64,000 nucleotides of DNA from Fimbriimonadaceae bacterium (GTDB lineage Bacteria; Armatimonadota; Fimbriimonadia; Fimbriimonadales; Fimbriimonadaceae): NCBI GenBank assembly GCA_019454145.1, contig CP075366.1:289564-353563 (forward strand), given 5' to 3'. Below are positions 56,007 to 63,568 of the stretch, piece after piece. The notes beneath the pieces were generated by a model. It had not been told where the DNA came from. It saw only the letters and a program-made list of their open reading frames with translations, and did no database searches. The translations under genes and the position numbers were made by a program. Every line of letters begins with the position of its first letter. The first letter of the stretch is position 1.

Positions 56007-56876
56007 TTACACCACGATCTTGTTGAGAGGGTATTCAACGATTCCAGTAGCACCAGCTTGTTTCAGCTTCGGAATAATCGCACGCACACTGGATTCGGGC
56101 AAAACCGTGTTTATTGCAACCCAAGTTCCATCGGCTAGGGGTGAGATCGTTGGACTGTTCAGAGCGGGCAAAACATCGAGAACCTCTGGCAAATTGTCGG
56201 AAGCTACGTTGAGCATCAGTCCCACACATCCAACTGCGGCGATTGCCCCTTCCAGCAATAGCTTCATATCTTGAAGTTTCTGTTGCTTCCAAGGATCATG
56301 CCACGCTGACTTATTGGCAATGAGCTGAGTGTTAGATTCCAAAACTGTTTCGACAATGCGGAGCTTATTCGCGCGTAGGGAAGACCCTGTTTCAGTGACT
56401 TCTACAATCGCATCAGCGAGAATTGGCGGCTTAACTTCGGTTGCGCCCCAGCTGAATTCGACTTTAGCTGAAACTCCGTTTTTCGCAAGATAGTTTTGGG
56501 TGGCTCCTACCAACTCAGTGGCGATGACTTTGCCTTCCAAATCCATTACTGACTGAATCGGAGAATCTTCAGGAACGGCCAAAACCCAGCGGACTTTGCC
56601 AAAACTCTGCCGCGCGTACACCAAGTCGGCAACGGGAAGCACGTCGGTGTTTGATTCCGTAATCCAGTCCATCCCGGTCAGGCCAGCATCCAGAATTCCT
56701 TGATCAACGTACCGGGCCATCTCTTGAGCCCGGATGAGCATGCATTCTATTTCAGGATCATCAATAGTAGGGAAGTAAGAACGGTTGCTGACTGAAATGG
56801 CCCACCCCGCACGCCGGAAAAGTTCAACAGTTGCTGACTCTAAGCTTCCTTTTGGAATACCGAGTCTGAGTTTCAC
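56007..56876 (-). CDS. hisG: ATP phosphoribosyltransferase, long form
   Basis: This is the first committed enzyme of histidine synthesis, condensing ATP and PRPP. At 289 residues it is the long form with a C-terminal regulatory ACT-like domain, so it does not need HisZ. Conserved blocks are [20 protein letters not shown] and [17 protein letters not shown]. The long form is expected to be inhibited by histidine, which complements the attenuator upstream. It overlaps hisI by 4 nt. Confidence 0.95.
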   Translation of the reverse strand: MKLRLGIPKGSLESATVELFRRAGWAISVSNRSYFPTIDDPEIECMLIRAQEMARYVDQGILDAGLTGMDWITESNTDVLPVADLVYARQSFGKVRWVLAVPEDSPIQSVMDLEGKVIATELVGATQNYLAKNGVSAKVEFSWGATEVKPPILADAIVEVTETGSSLRANKLRIVETVLESNTQLIANKSAWHDPWKQQKLQDMKLLLEGAIAAVGCVGLMLNVASDNLPEVLDVLPALNSPTISPLADGTWVAINTVLPESSVRAIIPKLKQAGATGIVEYPLNKIVV

Positions 56877-57253
56877 GGTTTCACCTCGTAAGTGGCTTGC
56901 TCGTCATAGACTTTTTCCTCGGTGACTTGCCATTCGCCGTCTTCAAGCGTCCGAAAGAAACAGCTTTCATACCCTTCGTGGCAAACACCTTTTACTGTTG
57001 GATTAACCTGAACGAGGATCGCATCTTGATCGCAATCGGTTTGCAAGCCCACAACTTCTAATGTGTGCCCGCTTTGCTCACCTTTAACCCACAATTTGTT
57101 GCGGCTGCGACTGAAGAAAGTTGCTTTCTTCGTCTCAACCGTCATCTCCCAAGCAAGTTGGTTCATCATTGCAAGCATCAAAACACGACCAGTCGTCGCA
57201 TCTTGGACGATCGCCGGCACCAGCCCTCCAGATTTTTCAAAGTCAATTTTCAT
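56873..57253 (-). CDS. hisI: Phosphoribosyl-AMP cyclohydrolase
   Basis: 126 residues, monofunctional. It opens the adenine ring of PR-AMP in the third step. Zinc and magnesium motifs are present: [11 protein letters not shown] and [11 protein letters not shown]. It is the first gene of the hisI-G-H-F-A operon. The start lies just after the attenuator terminator (57266-57308). Confidence 0.95.
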   Translation of the reverse strand: MKIDFEKSGGLVPAIVQDATTGRVLMLAMMNQLAWEMTVETKKATFFSRSRNKLWVKGEQSGHTLEVVGLQTDCDQDAILVQVNPTVKGVCHEGYESCFFRTLEDGEWQVTEEKVYDEQATYEVKP

Positions 57254-57265
57254 TTCAAGCTCTCG

Positions 57266-57308
57266 AATAAAAAAAGCGAGCCCACCGTTTTCACGGTGGG
57301 CTCGCTTT
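57266..57308 (-). terminator. his operon attenuator terminator
   Basis: On the minus strand, AAAGCGAGCCCACCGT (57308-57293) pairs perfectly over 16 bp with ACGGTGGGCTCGCTTT, a 4-nt GAAA loop, then a run of T. It lies between the His leader peptide and hisI. The antiterminator candidate is CGGTGCTTG in the leader, which can pair with the 5' arm of this hairpin. Confidence 0.88.
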
Positions 57309-57326
57309 CGATTCTGTTCTAGATTC

Positions 57327-57401
57327 TTACACGATCAAGCACCGCTGCCAATTGGTAGCGTGATGATGATGGATCGCTTGAATCAAGAACATCTGACGCA
57401 T
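57327..57401 (-). CDS. hisL: His operon leader peptide
   Basis: A 24-codon frame, ATG at 57401 to TAA at 57327, with four consecutive His codons CAT CAT CAT CAC (57371-57360) at residues 11-14, preceded by QAI and followed by ATNWQRC. Directly at the fourth His codon begins a hairpin CACGCTACC-AATT-GGCAGCGGTG. The ribosome can therefore melt it when His-tRNA is scarce, releasing CGGTGCTTG to pair with the terminator arm. This is the classic attenuation arrangement. Confidence 0.88.
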   Translation of the reverse strand: MRQMFLIQAIHHHHATNWQRCLIV

Positions 57402-57444
57402 AAGTTACCTACTTTAAATGGTCGGGTCGGGACTGCCTATACAC

Positions 57445-57479
57445 ATAAAAAATTGGCCTGGAATTTCTCCAGGCCAATT
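57445..57479 (-). terminator. Terminator after the PEP-CTERM protease-like gene
   Basis: AATTGGCCTGGA-N5-TCCAGGCCAATT, a 12-bp perfect stem, followed on the minus strand by TTTTTTATG. It ends the upstream gene 13 nt after its stop, and insulates the his leader. Confidence 0.93.
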
Positions 57480-57492
57480 CAACAGAAAGGGT

Positions 57493-58332
57493 TTACGCTG
57501 AGTTACGTCGTCGCCGAGCAACCCATGCAAGAGCCAATCCCGAAAGAACCATAGTCGTTGGCTCTGGAACTGCTTGGATTCCCGAAGTTTGGGTGATCCA
57601 ATCCATGTTTGTATGGAGAGTGCTGAAGTAGGCTTGGTCGCCGTACTGCGAGTTATTGTCGGTGCCCCATGAAGTCACGCCAGCAAGTAACCAAGTGCTA
57701 CCTTCTTGGAAGAAGAATCCGCCACCGGAGTCACCGGATGCAGTGGTACCTTCAAGCGGCAATACACCGCCTTGGGTTGGAGTCTGAAACGTGGTTCTCC
57801 AGAAGTTTTGGTTAGTACCAAAACTTTGGAAAGTATCAATAGTGTTGTTCGCCGCCCGTCGTTGATTGTCGCTAATAAGGTTAGTATTGTTACCAACCCC
57901 GCTCAAACCATATCCAGCGAACATCGACGTCAGCCCTGCTATATCAGATCGCATAGACATTCCTACAGCAGTTAGTCCCGGATTGGAAGCAAATCGAACC
58001 AGAGCGACATCTGACCGTAGAGTTCCAGCGTTGTAATCAGAAGGTCGGAAGCTTCCGTTTAAGGAAAAGTTTGTATTATTGATGCGAAATGTTGTTAGTG
58101 CACCTGCATCAAGGACGTGGCCAGCGGTGAGAGCCCAGTGAGCACCATTTCCGAACCCGATGTAGGTCGCACTGCCGGCCAGTGAGCCGTTAAAAACGAG
58201 CCCAACGCTTGCCGATGCACCCACATTCCCAAGGGCTAAGTAATTGGAATCTGCGACATCATGCCGCCGAACAATGGCTTGGCTTTGGGCGACGATTCCA
58301 AACGCCAAAACCATGATTAAAGTTTTCTTCAC
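57493..58332 (-). CDS. PEP-CTERM trypsin-like serine protease
   Basis: 279 residues, GTG start. Signal peptide ends near SQA. The chymotrypsin-fold triad is visible: His72 (LTAGHVL), Asp108 (SDVALVRF) and Ser about 202 (GDSGGG). The C terminus has the PEP-CTERM sorting signal VPEPTTM, a hydrophobic helix and RRRRNSA, implying exosortase-dependent surface processing. It is monocistronic with its own terminator. Confidence 0.92.
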   Translation of the reverse strand: MKKTLIMVLAFGIVAQSQAIVRRHDVADSNYLALGNVGASASVGLVFNGSLAGSATYIGFGNGAHWALTAGHVLDAGALTTFRINNTNFSLNGSFRPSDYNAGTLRSDVALVRFASNPGLTAVGMSMRSDIAGLTSMFAGYGLSGVGNNTNLISDNQRRAANNTIDTFQSFGTNQNFWRTTFQTPTQGGVLPLEGTTASGDSGGGFFFQEGSTWLLAGVTSWGTDNNSQYGDQAYFSTLHTNMDWITQTSGIQAVPEPTTMVLSGLALAWVARRRRNSA

Positions 58333-58496
58333 TATGCAAATCCTCTCTTGTCCATCCGACTAACGCCCGACGGAACAGTGCTGGAAATGAATCACAACAC
58401 CGTAAGTAAGAGTAGCAGAAATAACTAATCAGTTCAACAAAACGCAAGTTGGAAACCAAAGATTGTTGAAGAAGCTAGTATTTTCACTAGGCGAAT

Positions 58497-58817
58497 TTAC
58501 TCCTCATACTGGCGCTTTAAACGATCTAGCCGTTGATCCCATTGATCTGCAAGCGATTGGATCCAAGCTTCTGTCCCCCGAAGGGGCGCAGGATTCAACT
58601 CTCTCAGTATCACCCGACCATGCCGACGGCTGGTGATTAGCCCGGATGATTCGAGGGTCGCCAGGTGCCGTGAAGCACCTTGGCGAGTCATTCCCATTCG
58701 ACTGGTGAGCGCGCCAGTTGTTTGCGGCCCACCACGGGAAAGCCGAGTCAGAATTTCTCGCCGCACCGGGTCAGCTAATGCGGCAAAGACTTCATCGGAC
58801 ACGTTTGTCATTCTCAT
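58497..58817 (-). CDS. ArsR-family HTH repressor
   Basis: 106 residues from ATG 58817, which overlaps the SRPBCC stop by 4 nt (ATGA). Winged-helix motif: FAALADPVRREILTRLS, followed by TSRMGMTRQGASRHLATLESSGLI. No Cys-rich metal site is obvious, which fits the ArsR group paired with SRPBCC proteins. Such pairs usually regulate themselves; the palindrome upstream of the operon is the likely operator. Confidence 0.87.
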   Translation of the reverse strand: MRMTNVSDEVFAALADPVRREILTRLSRGGPQTTGALTSRMGMTRQGASRHLATLESSGLITSRRHGRVILRELNPAPLRGTEAWIQSLADQWDQRLDRLKRQYEE

Positions 58818-59248
58818 GATTGGTAAGTAGAAGCCATTTTTGGCAAGACAATATCCCAACCTTCTTCGTTGCCCTTGAATGCATCTGAATAACGAGGTTC
58901 GGGTATGTTGCTGAATCCAGATTCAACTACTGTCACTTTCGTGCCCTCGGGATGAGTTTCTAGCGTAAAGGTGTCGGTTGTCATCTCCGACTCAGGAAAA
59001 TCTGAGAGTCTAAATGCGCCTCCAGTATGTCCACGCCAGACTAGCTTATGTGGTGCGTCAATTTCCAGAATCTGAGCTTGCGCCACCTGTTCACCGCAGT
59101 CGAATGTGAGGATACTGCCTACCTCGAAAGAACCTTCGATAGTAGGCAGGAACCAAGTGGTCAGCGCGTCGAGCGAACCAAACGATTTTTCCCATACAGT
59201 TAGTGGATCGGCGGGAAGAATGATTTCTCGAACGATGGAATCTTGCAT
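58814..59248 (-). CDS. SRPBCC (AHSA1-type) domain protein B
   Basis: 144 residues with a START-like fold. It begins SIVREIILPADPLTVWEKSFGS, with a core of FEVGSILTFDCG and PHKLVWRGHTGGAFR. It is a paralogue of the adjacent gene (tandem duplication), with shared VWEKSFGS. Substrate and partner unknown. It abuts the upstream SRPBCC gene with no spacer. Confidence 0.85.
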   Translation of the reverse strand: MQDSIVREIILPADPLTVWEKSFGSLDALTTWFLPTIEGSFEVGSILTFDCGEQVAQAQILEIDAPHKLVWRGHTGGAFRLSDFPESEMTTDTFTLETHPEGTKVTVVESGFSNIPEPRYSDAFKGNEEGWDIVLPKMASTYQS

Positions 59249-59686
59249 TTAGGCCTCGTATTGCTTGGGGAGTTTTGCGAGTTCTTCGTCCCATCCACCA
59301 CTGTTCTCCTTGAGGGCATGGGCGTGGCGAGGATCGGGAATATTCGCAAATCCAGATTCCACCATTTTAACCATAGTGCCGTCTGCATGAGGTGAGAGGG
59401 TGAACGTGACAGTTGTGAGTTCCGCTTCGGGATGAGAGTCAAGGTTGTAAACATCCCCTGGATGCCATTGGTACGACATAGTTGTCGTTGGGTTGAGCTC
59501 AATGAGCCTACATTGGCATCTGTGCTCGCCCCAACTCATAAAAAAGACTCCGCCGGGCGTGTAATCACCCTCAACTTTTTCAGGGAACCAGGCGGCTAGG
59601 GCATCGCCCGATCCAAACGACTTTTCCCAAACCGTTTCAATCGGTGCGGGAAGAATTAATTCGCGTTCGATAGCATTTGTTTTCAT
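59249..59686 (-). CDS. SRPBCC (AHSA1-type) domain protein A
   Basis: 145 residues from ATG 59686. It shares VWEKSFGSGDALAAWFPE with its neighbour. The domain binds hydrophobic ligands in a cavity. It is the first gene of a three-gene operon with the ArsR regulator. Its promoter region holds a perfect inverted repeat centred 14 nt upstream of the ATG. Confidence 0.86.
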   Translation of the reverse strand: MKTNAIERELILPAPIETVWEKSFGSGDALAAWFPEKVEGDYTPGGVFFMSWGEHRCQCRLIELNPTTTMSYQWHPGDVYNLDSHPEAELTTVTFTLSPHADGTMVKMVESGFANIPDPRHAHALKENSGGWDEELAKLPKQYEA

Positions 59687-59688
59687 GA

Positions 59689-59710
59689 TATGCAACAATA
59701 GTGTTGCATA
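59689..59710 (-). promoter_or_regulatory. Candidate ArsR operator
   Basis: TATGCAACA-ATAG-TGTTGCATA, 9-bp arms and a 4-nt spacer, placed immediately upstream of the SRPBCC A start. It lies over the likely -10 region of the minus-strand promoter whose -35 is TTGACA at 59723-59728. Confidence 0.7.
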
Positions 59711-59721
59711 TATAAATTAGG

Positions 59722-59751
59722 TTGTCAAGGGGGCAGGAAAAATCATAGAAT
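59722..59751 (+). promoter_or_regulatory. Promoter of the GNAT-galE operon
   Basis: TTGTCA (59722-59727), 18 nt, TAGAAT (59746-59751). It overlaps the opposite TTGACA at 59723-59728, so the two operons have divergent promoters sharing the -35 site. Confidence 0.65.
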
Positions 59752-59767
59752 TTGGTAGCATGGCGGC

Positions 59768-60265
59768 ATGAGCGGCGTTGTTGTCGAGCAATTCAAAGGT
59801 GATTTGCGAGACCTCATGCCGCTTTTTCAACTTTCCACCGGATGCGATAAACCAGCGATAGAAAAGCTCATCCGCATTGAAGAAACTAAAGGCACTGAAT
59901 ACGGAGTGATTCGACTTGGTGGTCAAGCGGTCGGATTCATCGGCATCTATATTGATGAGAATTTGGGCGTTCGCGAACTGGAGCAATGCCAAGTGATTGA
60001 CCTCGCCGTTCTTCCTGAGTTTCAAGGGAAGGGCTTTTCCCGCTTGCTCATGGATTGGGCGGTAAACAAAGTCAAAGCGGCGGGTGAGCGGATCATCTGG
60101 CTCTACACAGGTGCCGCCAGCGAAAGAAACGTTGCCGTCTACACAAAACTTGGCTTCGAACTCAAAGCGGTCATGCCGGATTTTTGGGGAGAAGGGGAAG
60201 GCAAGGCGTGGTTTCGCCTAGAAATTGGGGCCCCCCAGCCCGACAATGGAATTGAAAACTCATGA
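59768..60265 (+). CDS. GNAT N-acetyltransferase
   Basis: 165 residues. The acetyl-CoA site is VIDLAVLPEFQGKGFSRLLMDWA, the standard Q/RxxGxG/A motif. After it come a helix and NVAVYTKLGFELKAVMPDF. The acceptor substrate is unknown. A GalE gene follows with a 4-nt ATGA overlap, so the pair is translationally coupled. Confidence 0.9.
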   Translation: MSGVVVEQFKGDLRDLMPLFQLSTGCDKPAIEKLIRIEETKGTEYGVIRLGGQAVGFIGIYIDENLGVRELEQCQVIDLAVLPEFQGKGFSRLLMDWAVNKVKAAGERIIWLYTGAASERNVAVYTKLGFELKAVMPDFWGEGEGKAWFRLEIGAPQPDNGIENS

Positions 60266-61245
60266 TTTTGGTTTGCGGAGGAGCAGGATATATCGGGTCG
60301 CACATGATCAAACTTCTGAGGGCAGAAGGCATTGATCATGTGGTTTTTGATAATTTAGAACGGGGCAACGCTCCGGCCGTAAAAGACTCTCGTTTTGAAA
60401 AAGGCGACCTGCGCAACCGCGCCGACATCGCTCGAGTTTTAGACCAGTATCCAATAAGCCTGGTGATGCACTTTGCGGCTTATATCGAAGTTGGCGAGAG
60501 CGTTAAAGATCCATCTGCGTTTTGGGAGAACAACGTGATCGCGGTCTGGAATCTGCTGGAAGAATCCCGAAAGCGCGACATTAAGCAGATCGTTTTCAGT
60601 TCTACCGCCGCAGTTTATGGCGAACCGAGCATGATTCCAATCCCAGAAGATCATCCTAAGAATCCGGCGAATCCGTACGGCGAAACAAAGCTCGCGGTCG
60701 AGCGGATGCTCGGCGGATACAACGACGCTTACGGAATGAGAAGCGTTTGCCTGCGCTACTTCAACGCTTGCGGTGCCGACCCAGCGGGCGAACTTGGGGA
60801 GGATCACCGACCCGAAACCCACCTCATCCCTCGCGTTTTGCTTGCCGCGGCAGGCCGCGCACCGGAAATCACGGTGTTCGGCACCGATTACGAAACTCCC
60901 GATGGAACCTGCATCCGCGATTACGTTCATGTGAGCGATATCGCCGATGCTCATTTGCTCGCCATCCGGTATTTGGAAAACGGAGGCGAGTCGAATCAAT
61001 TCAATCTCGGCAGTGGAAACGGCTTTAGCGTTAAGGAAGTGATTTCGGCGGCGAAGGAAGTTGTCGGGCACGATTTTCCCGTCGGTTACGGATCTCGGCG
61101 GGCAGGCGATCCGGCAAGGTTGATCGCCGATTCCGCCAAAGCGCGTCAGGTTCTGGGTTGGGAGCCTAAGTTTGATGATGTCAAGGTGTGCGTTCAGCAC
61201 GCTTGGAACTGGATGCAGGCGAATCCAGACGGGTATCCGCGCTAG
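60262..61245 (+). CDS. galE: UDP-glucose 4-epimerase
   Basis: 327 residues. It interconverts UDP-glucose and UDP-galactose with bound NAD+. The Rossmann motif GGAGYIGSH is at 6-14. The catalytic SST...YGETK is visible: FSSTAAVYGEP and NPYGETKLAVERM. The family ending GSRRAGDPARLIADS is present. It supplies precursors for envelope polysaccharide. Confidence 0.95.
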   Translation: MILVCGGAGYIGSHMIKLLRAEGIDHVVFDNLERGNAPAVKDSRFEKGDLRNRADIARVLDQYPISLVMHFAAYIEVGESVKDPSAFWENNVIAVWNLLEESRKRDIKQIVFSSTAAVYGEPSMIPIPEDHPKNPANPYGETKLAVERMLGGYNDAYGMRSVCLRYFNACGADPAGELGEDHRPETHLIPRVLLAAAGRAPEITVFGTDYETPDGTCIRDYVHVSDIADAHLLAIRYLENGGESNQFNLGSGNGFSVKEVISAAKEVVGHDFPVGYGSRRAGDPARLIADSAKARQVLGWEPKFDDVKVCVQHAWNWMQANPDGYPR

Positions 61246-61293
61246 GCTTGCCGTTCGCCTGGGACCACCGCGCATTAAGGGGCAATTAACGCC

Positions 61294-61299
61294 TATAAT
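61294..61299 (+). promoter_or_regulatory. -10 box of the initiator tRNA gene
   Basis: TATAAT, a perfect consensus, only 5 nt before mature tRNA position 1 at 61305. The primary transcript therefore starts almost at the mature 5' end. Confidence 0.75.
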
Positions 61300-61304
61300 T
61301 CTTG

Positions 61305-61381
<77 letters not shown>

Positions 61382-61420
61382 AATAGATTTAGAGACGCTG
61401 GTTGGCGTCTTTTTTTGTGC

Positions 61421-61762
61421 TTAGGTTAATGCGTCGTTTCCGCGCTCTCCCGTCCGAATCCGAACCGCGTCTTCGATCTCGCTTACAAAAATCTTGCCAT
61501 CTCCTAACTCCCCGGTTTGGGCGGCGGAGATAATGGCTTCCAGGCAGTCGTCGAGTTGGTCATCCAAAATCACGATGTCGAGTTTGATTTTGGGAACAAG
61601 GTTGAGCGCGTAAGTGGAACCCCGAAAATCGGCAGTTTGGCCTTGCTGACGCCCGAATCCGCGGGTTTCAAGCACCGAGAGGCCGAGGATGCCTCGTTCG
61701 GCGAGCGCATCCTTCACCTGTTCCAGGCGGTTCATGCGGATATATGCTTGCACTCGCTTCAT
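61421..61762 (-). CDS. glnB: PII nitrogen regulatory protein
   Basis: 113 residues. The T-loop GFGRQQGQTADFRGSTY keeps Tyr51, the uridylylation site in proteobacterial GlnB, and has Phe46 in place of the usual Tyr46. Ser49, the cyanobacterial phosphorylation site, is also present. The C-terminal signature is TGELGDGKIFV, followed by VRIRTGE. It senses ATP/ADP and 2-oxoglutarate. A TAAACT box lies 6 nt before the ATG. No amtB or glnA is next to it, so glnB versus glnK cannot be decided. Confidence 0.9.
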   Translation of the reverse strand: MKRVQAYIRMNRLEQVKDALAERGILGLSVLETRGFGRQQGQTADFRGSTYALNLVPKIKLDIVILDDQLDDCLEAIISAAQTGELGDGKIFVSEIEDAVRIRTGERGNDALT

Positions 61763-61768
61763 GCGCGC

Positions 61769-61774
61769 AGTTTA
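61769..61774 (-). promoter_or_regulatory. -10 box of the leaderless PII promoter
   Basis: TAAACT on the minus strand, 6 nt before the ATG, in the same AAAGTAAACT context as at hutU. Confidence 0.55.
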
Positions 61775-61792
61775 CTTTGCTTGCAGGCGTTT

Positions 61793-62271
61793 TCAACCCC
61801 TCCCGATCGCTTCGCGACCACCCTCCCCGACCTTCGGGGCGGGAATTAAAGCATAACAATTTGCCCTTACTGCCTTTGCAAGGAGAGTTCTGAATTCTCT
61901 CCCCAAAGTTTGGGGAGAGATTAAGAGAGGGGTTGATCAATGCTGCATCTCACTTTCAACCCAACCCCTCCCGATCGCTTCGCGACCACCCTCCCCGATC
62001 TTCGGGGCGGGAATGCAACACTCTTGTAACCAAGAACTAGCGAGGATGTTTTATGCGAGATTTGGTTTTCAGATTCTCTCCCCAAAGTTTGGGGAGAGAC
62101 CAAGAGAGGGGTTGTAGTGTTGCGGATCAACCCCGCCCTGCCCTCCCCAGGCTTGGGGAGGGAATTCAAACCACCAAGTTTGGGTGGCACGGGTTTCTAA
62201 CACGTGATCTAGCAGAAATACATAAATCAACCCCGCCCTACCCTGCCCAAGCTTGGAGAGGGAAATCAAGC
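61793..62271. repeat. Array of GC-rich palindromic repeats (564-nt gap without a gene)
   Basis: Six palindromic units lie in this gap. Unit A at 61793-61846 is nearly identical to the copy at 61967-62013: CAACCCCTCCC, then GATCGCTTCGCGACC, then CCTCCCCGA/TCGGGGCGGG. Each is followed by unit B (61896-61934 and about 62077-62116): TCTCTCCCCA-AAGTT-TGGGGAGAGA, ending GAGAGGGGTTG. A plus B thus forms a 142-150-nt module bounded by CAACCCCTC and GAGGGGTTG, present twice. Two single units follow at about 62129-62165 and 62228-62271. No open frame here looks protein-coding. Confidence 0.85.
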
Positions 62272-62326
62272 ACTGCCCCATTAAGAAACGCATTCAGTCT
62301 GGTATCACGCCTGTTAAGAGTCAGAT

Positions 62327-63568
62327 TTGGATTGGTTGAAATTCGCCCCGGTTTTTGGTGGGCTCGCCATTTTGGCCGGAGCCGTGGGCTTGGTTGTGCC
62401 GGAAGCAAAATCTCTAGCTTTGGTCGCAATCGCTTTATTCGGTTTTGCTGGGTTGGTGGGGTGGATTCAAACCGCGCGGGAGCTCGGTGCCTCCCGAGAC
62501 GAACTCGGTGGCTTGGAACGAGAGCGGCATCAATTGGAAGGTGAGGTCGCCCGCCACCGTGACGCCTTAGACGACCTGGCGGACGGTTTGGACTCATTGA
62601 TCTTTTTGCTCGACCGCGACCAGCGGATCCTCTACGCAAACCGTCAAGCGCAGCAGCTGCTACGCTTAAACCAGCCGAAGGGCGAGAACCTCAAAGCTGC
62701 GACTTTATCCAGCGAACTTTCGGAACTTGTGGAATCGGTGAAATCTTCGGGGGACGCTGTCTCGCACGAAATCACTCTGCGCCATCCGACGGAACGGGTG
62801 TTCCAAGCACGTGTTTGGCATGAAGGGTACGGGCATGAGCGAGTGTTTCTTTCGCTTCACGATGTAACCGACCTGCGCCGATTGGAGACAGTCCGAAGAG
62901 ACTTTGTTGCGAACGTAAGCCATGAACTGCGGACGCCGATGACGACGATCCGAGCAATGGCAGAAACGCTGGAGGAAAGTGCAGACGATGCTGAGCTTGA
63001 GTCGCGCTACTTAGGCAAGATCATTCGCGAGGTTGATCGCCTTACCCGGATTACCGATGATTTACTTACGCTTTCAATCGCAGAAGGCGGAACCGTTAGC
63101 AAAACCGAATGTGATTTCGATGAAGTCGCGGCGAGCGTTGTCACTCAACTAGAATCAAAAGCTCGCGAAAAAGGACTGAAGCTCAGTTTCAAAAAGGAAG
63201 GGGAGTATGTGGTTCAGGCGAATGAAACTCAACTCACTCAGATTGTCTTCAACTTGGTAGACAATGCTTTGAATTACACAGCAGAAGGTTCGGTTTCCGT
63301 ATCAATGTCGTCTGATCAAGATGAAGCCGTTTTAACTATCGCCGATACGGGAATCGGCATTGCCAGCGAACACCTTCCGCGGATATTTGAACGGTTTTAT
63401 CGGGTGGATAAGGGCCGCTCTCGGGCCAGCGGAGGAACTGGGCTTGGCCTGGCAATTGTCCGCCACCTTGCTGAACTGCACGGCGGGTCTGTCTCGGTTC
63501 AGAGTGAGCTGAACCGAGGAACCACGTTTACGGTTAGGATCCCGCTTGCGACAACCGATAACCCTTAA
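62327..63568 (+). CDS. PhoR-like sensor histidine kinase
   Basis: 413 residues, TTG start. Two membrane segments open it (FAPVFGGLAILAGAVGLVV and LALVAIALFGFAGLVGW), with almost no loop between. A coiled linker and a PAS domain follow (LDRDQRILYANRQAQQLL). H-box VSHELRTPM has His199. N-box NLVDNALNYT, G1 DTGIGI, F FERFYRVD and G2 GGTGLGLAIV are intact. No response regulator gene is in the window, so its partner is presumably just outside or elsewhere. The 3' end overlaps the next gene by 35 nt. Confidence 0.9.
   Translation: MDWLKFAPVFGGLAILAGAVGLVVPEAKSLALVAIALFGFAGLVGWIQTARELGASRDELGGLERERHQLEGEVARHRDALDDLADGLDSLIFLLDRDQRILYANRQAQQLLRLNQPKGENLKAATLSSELSELVESVKSSGDAVSHEITLRHPTERVFQARVWHEGYGHERVFLSLHDVTDLRRLETVRRDFVANVSHELRTPMTTIRAMAETLEESADDAELESRYLGKIIREVDRLTRITDDLLTLSIAEGGTVSKTECDFDEVAASVVTQLESKAREKGLKLSFKKEGEYVVQANETQLTQIVFNLVDNALNYTAEGSVSVSMSSDQDEAVLTIADTGIGIASEHLPRIFERFYRVDKGRSRASGGTGLGLAIVRHLAELHGGSVSVQSELNRGTTFTVRIPLATTDNP

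Noticed and set aside
61793-62271. Repeat array as a CRISPR
   Set aside because: Units are palindromic and GC-rich, in both orientations, with irregular spacing and no unique spacers of constant length; no cas genes are near.
62053-62544. 163-residue open frame in the repeat region
   Set aside because: It is composed of the repeated palindromes and runs into the kinase gene in another frame; no family resemblance.
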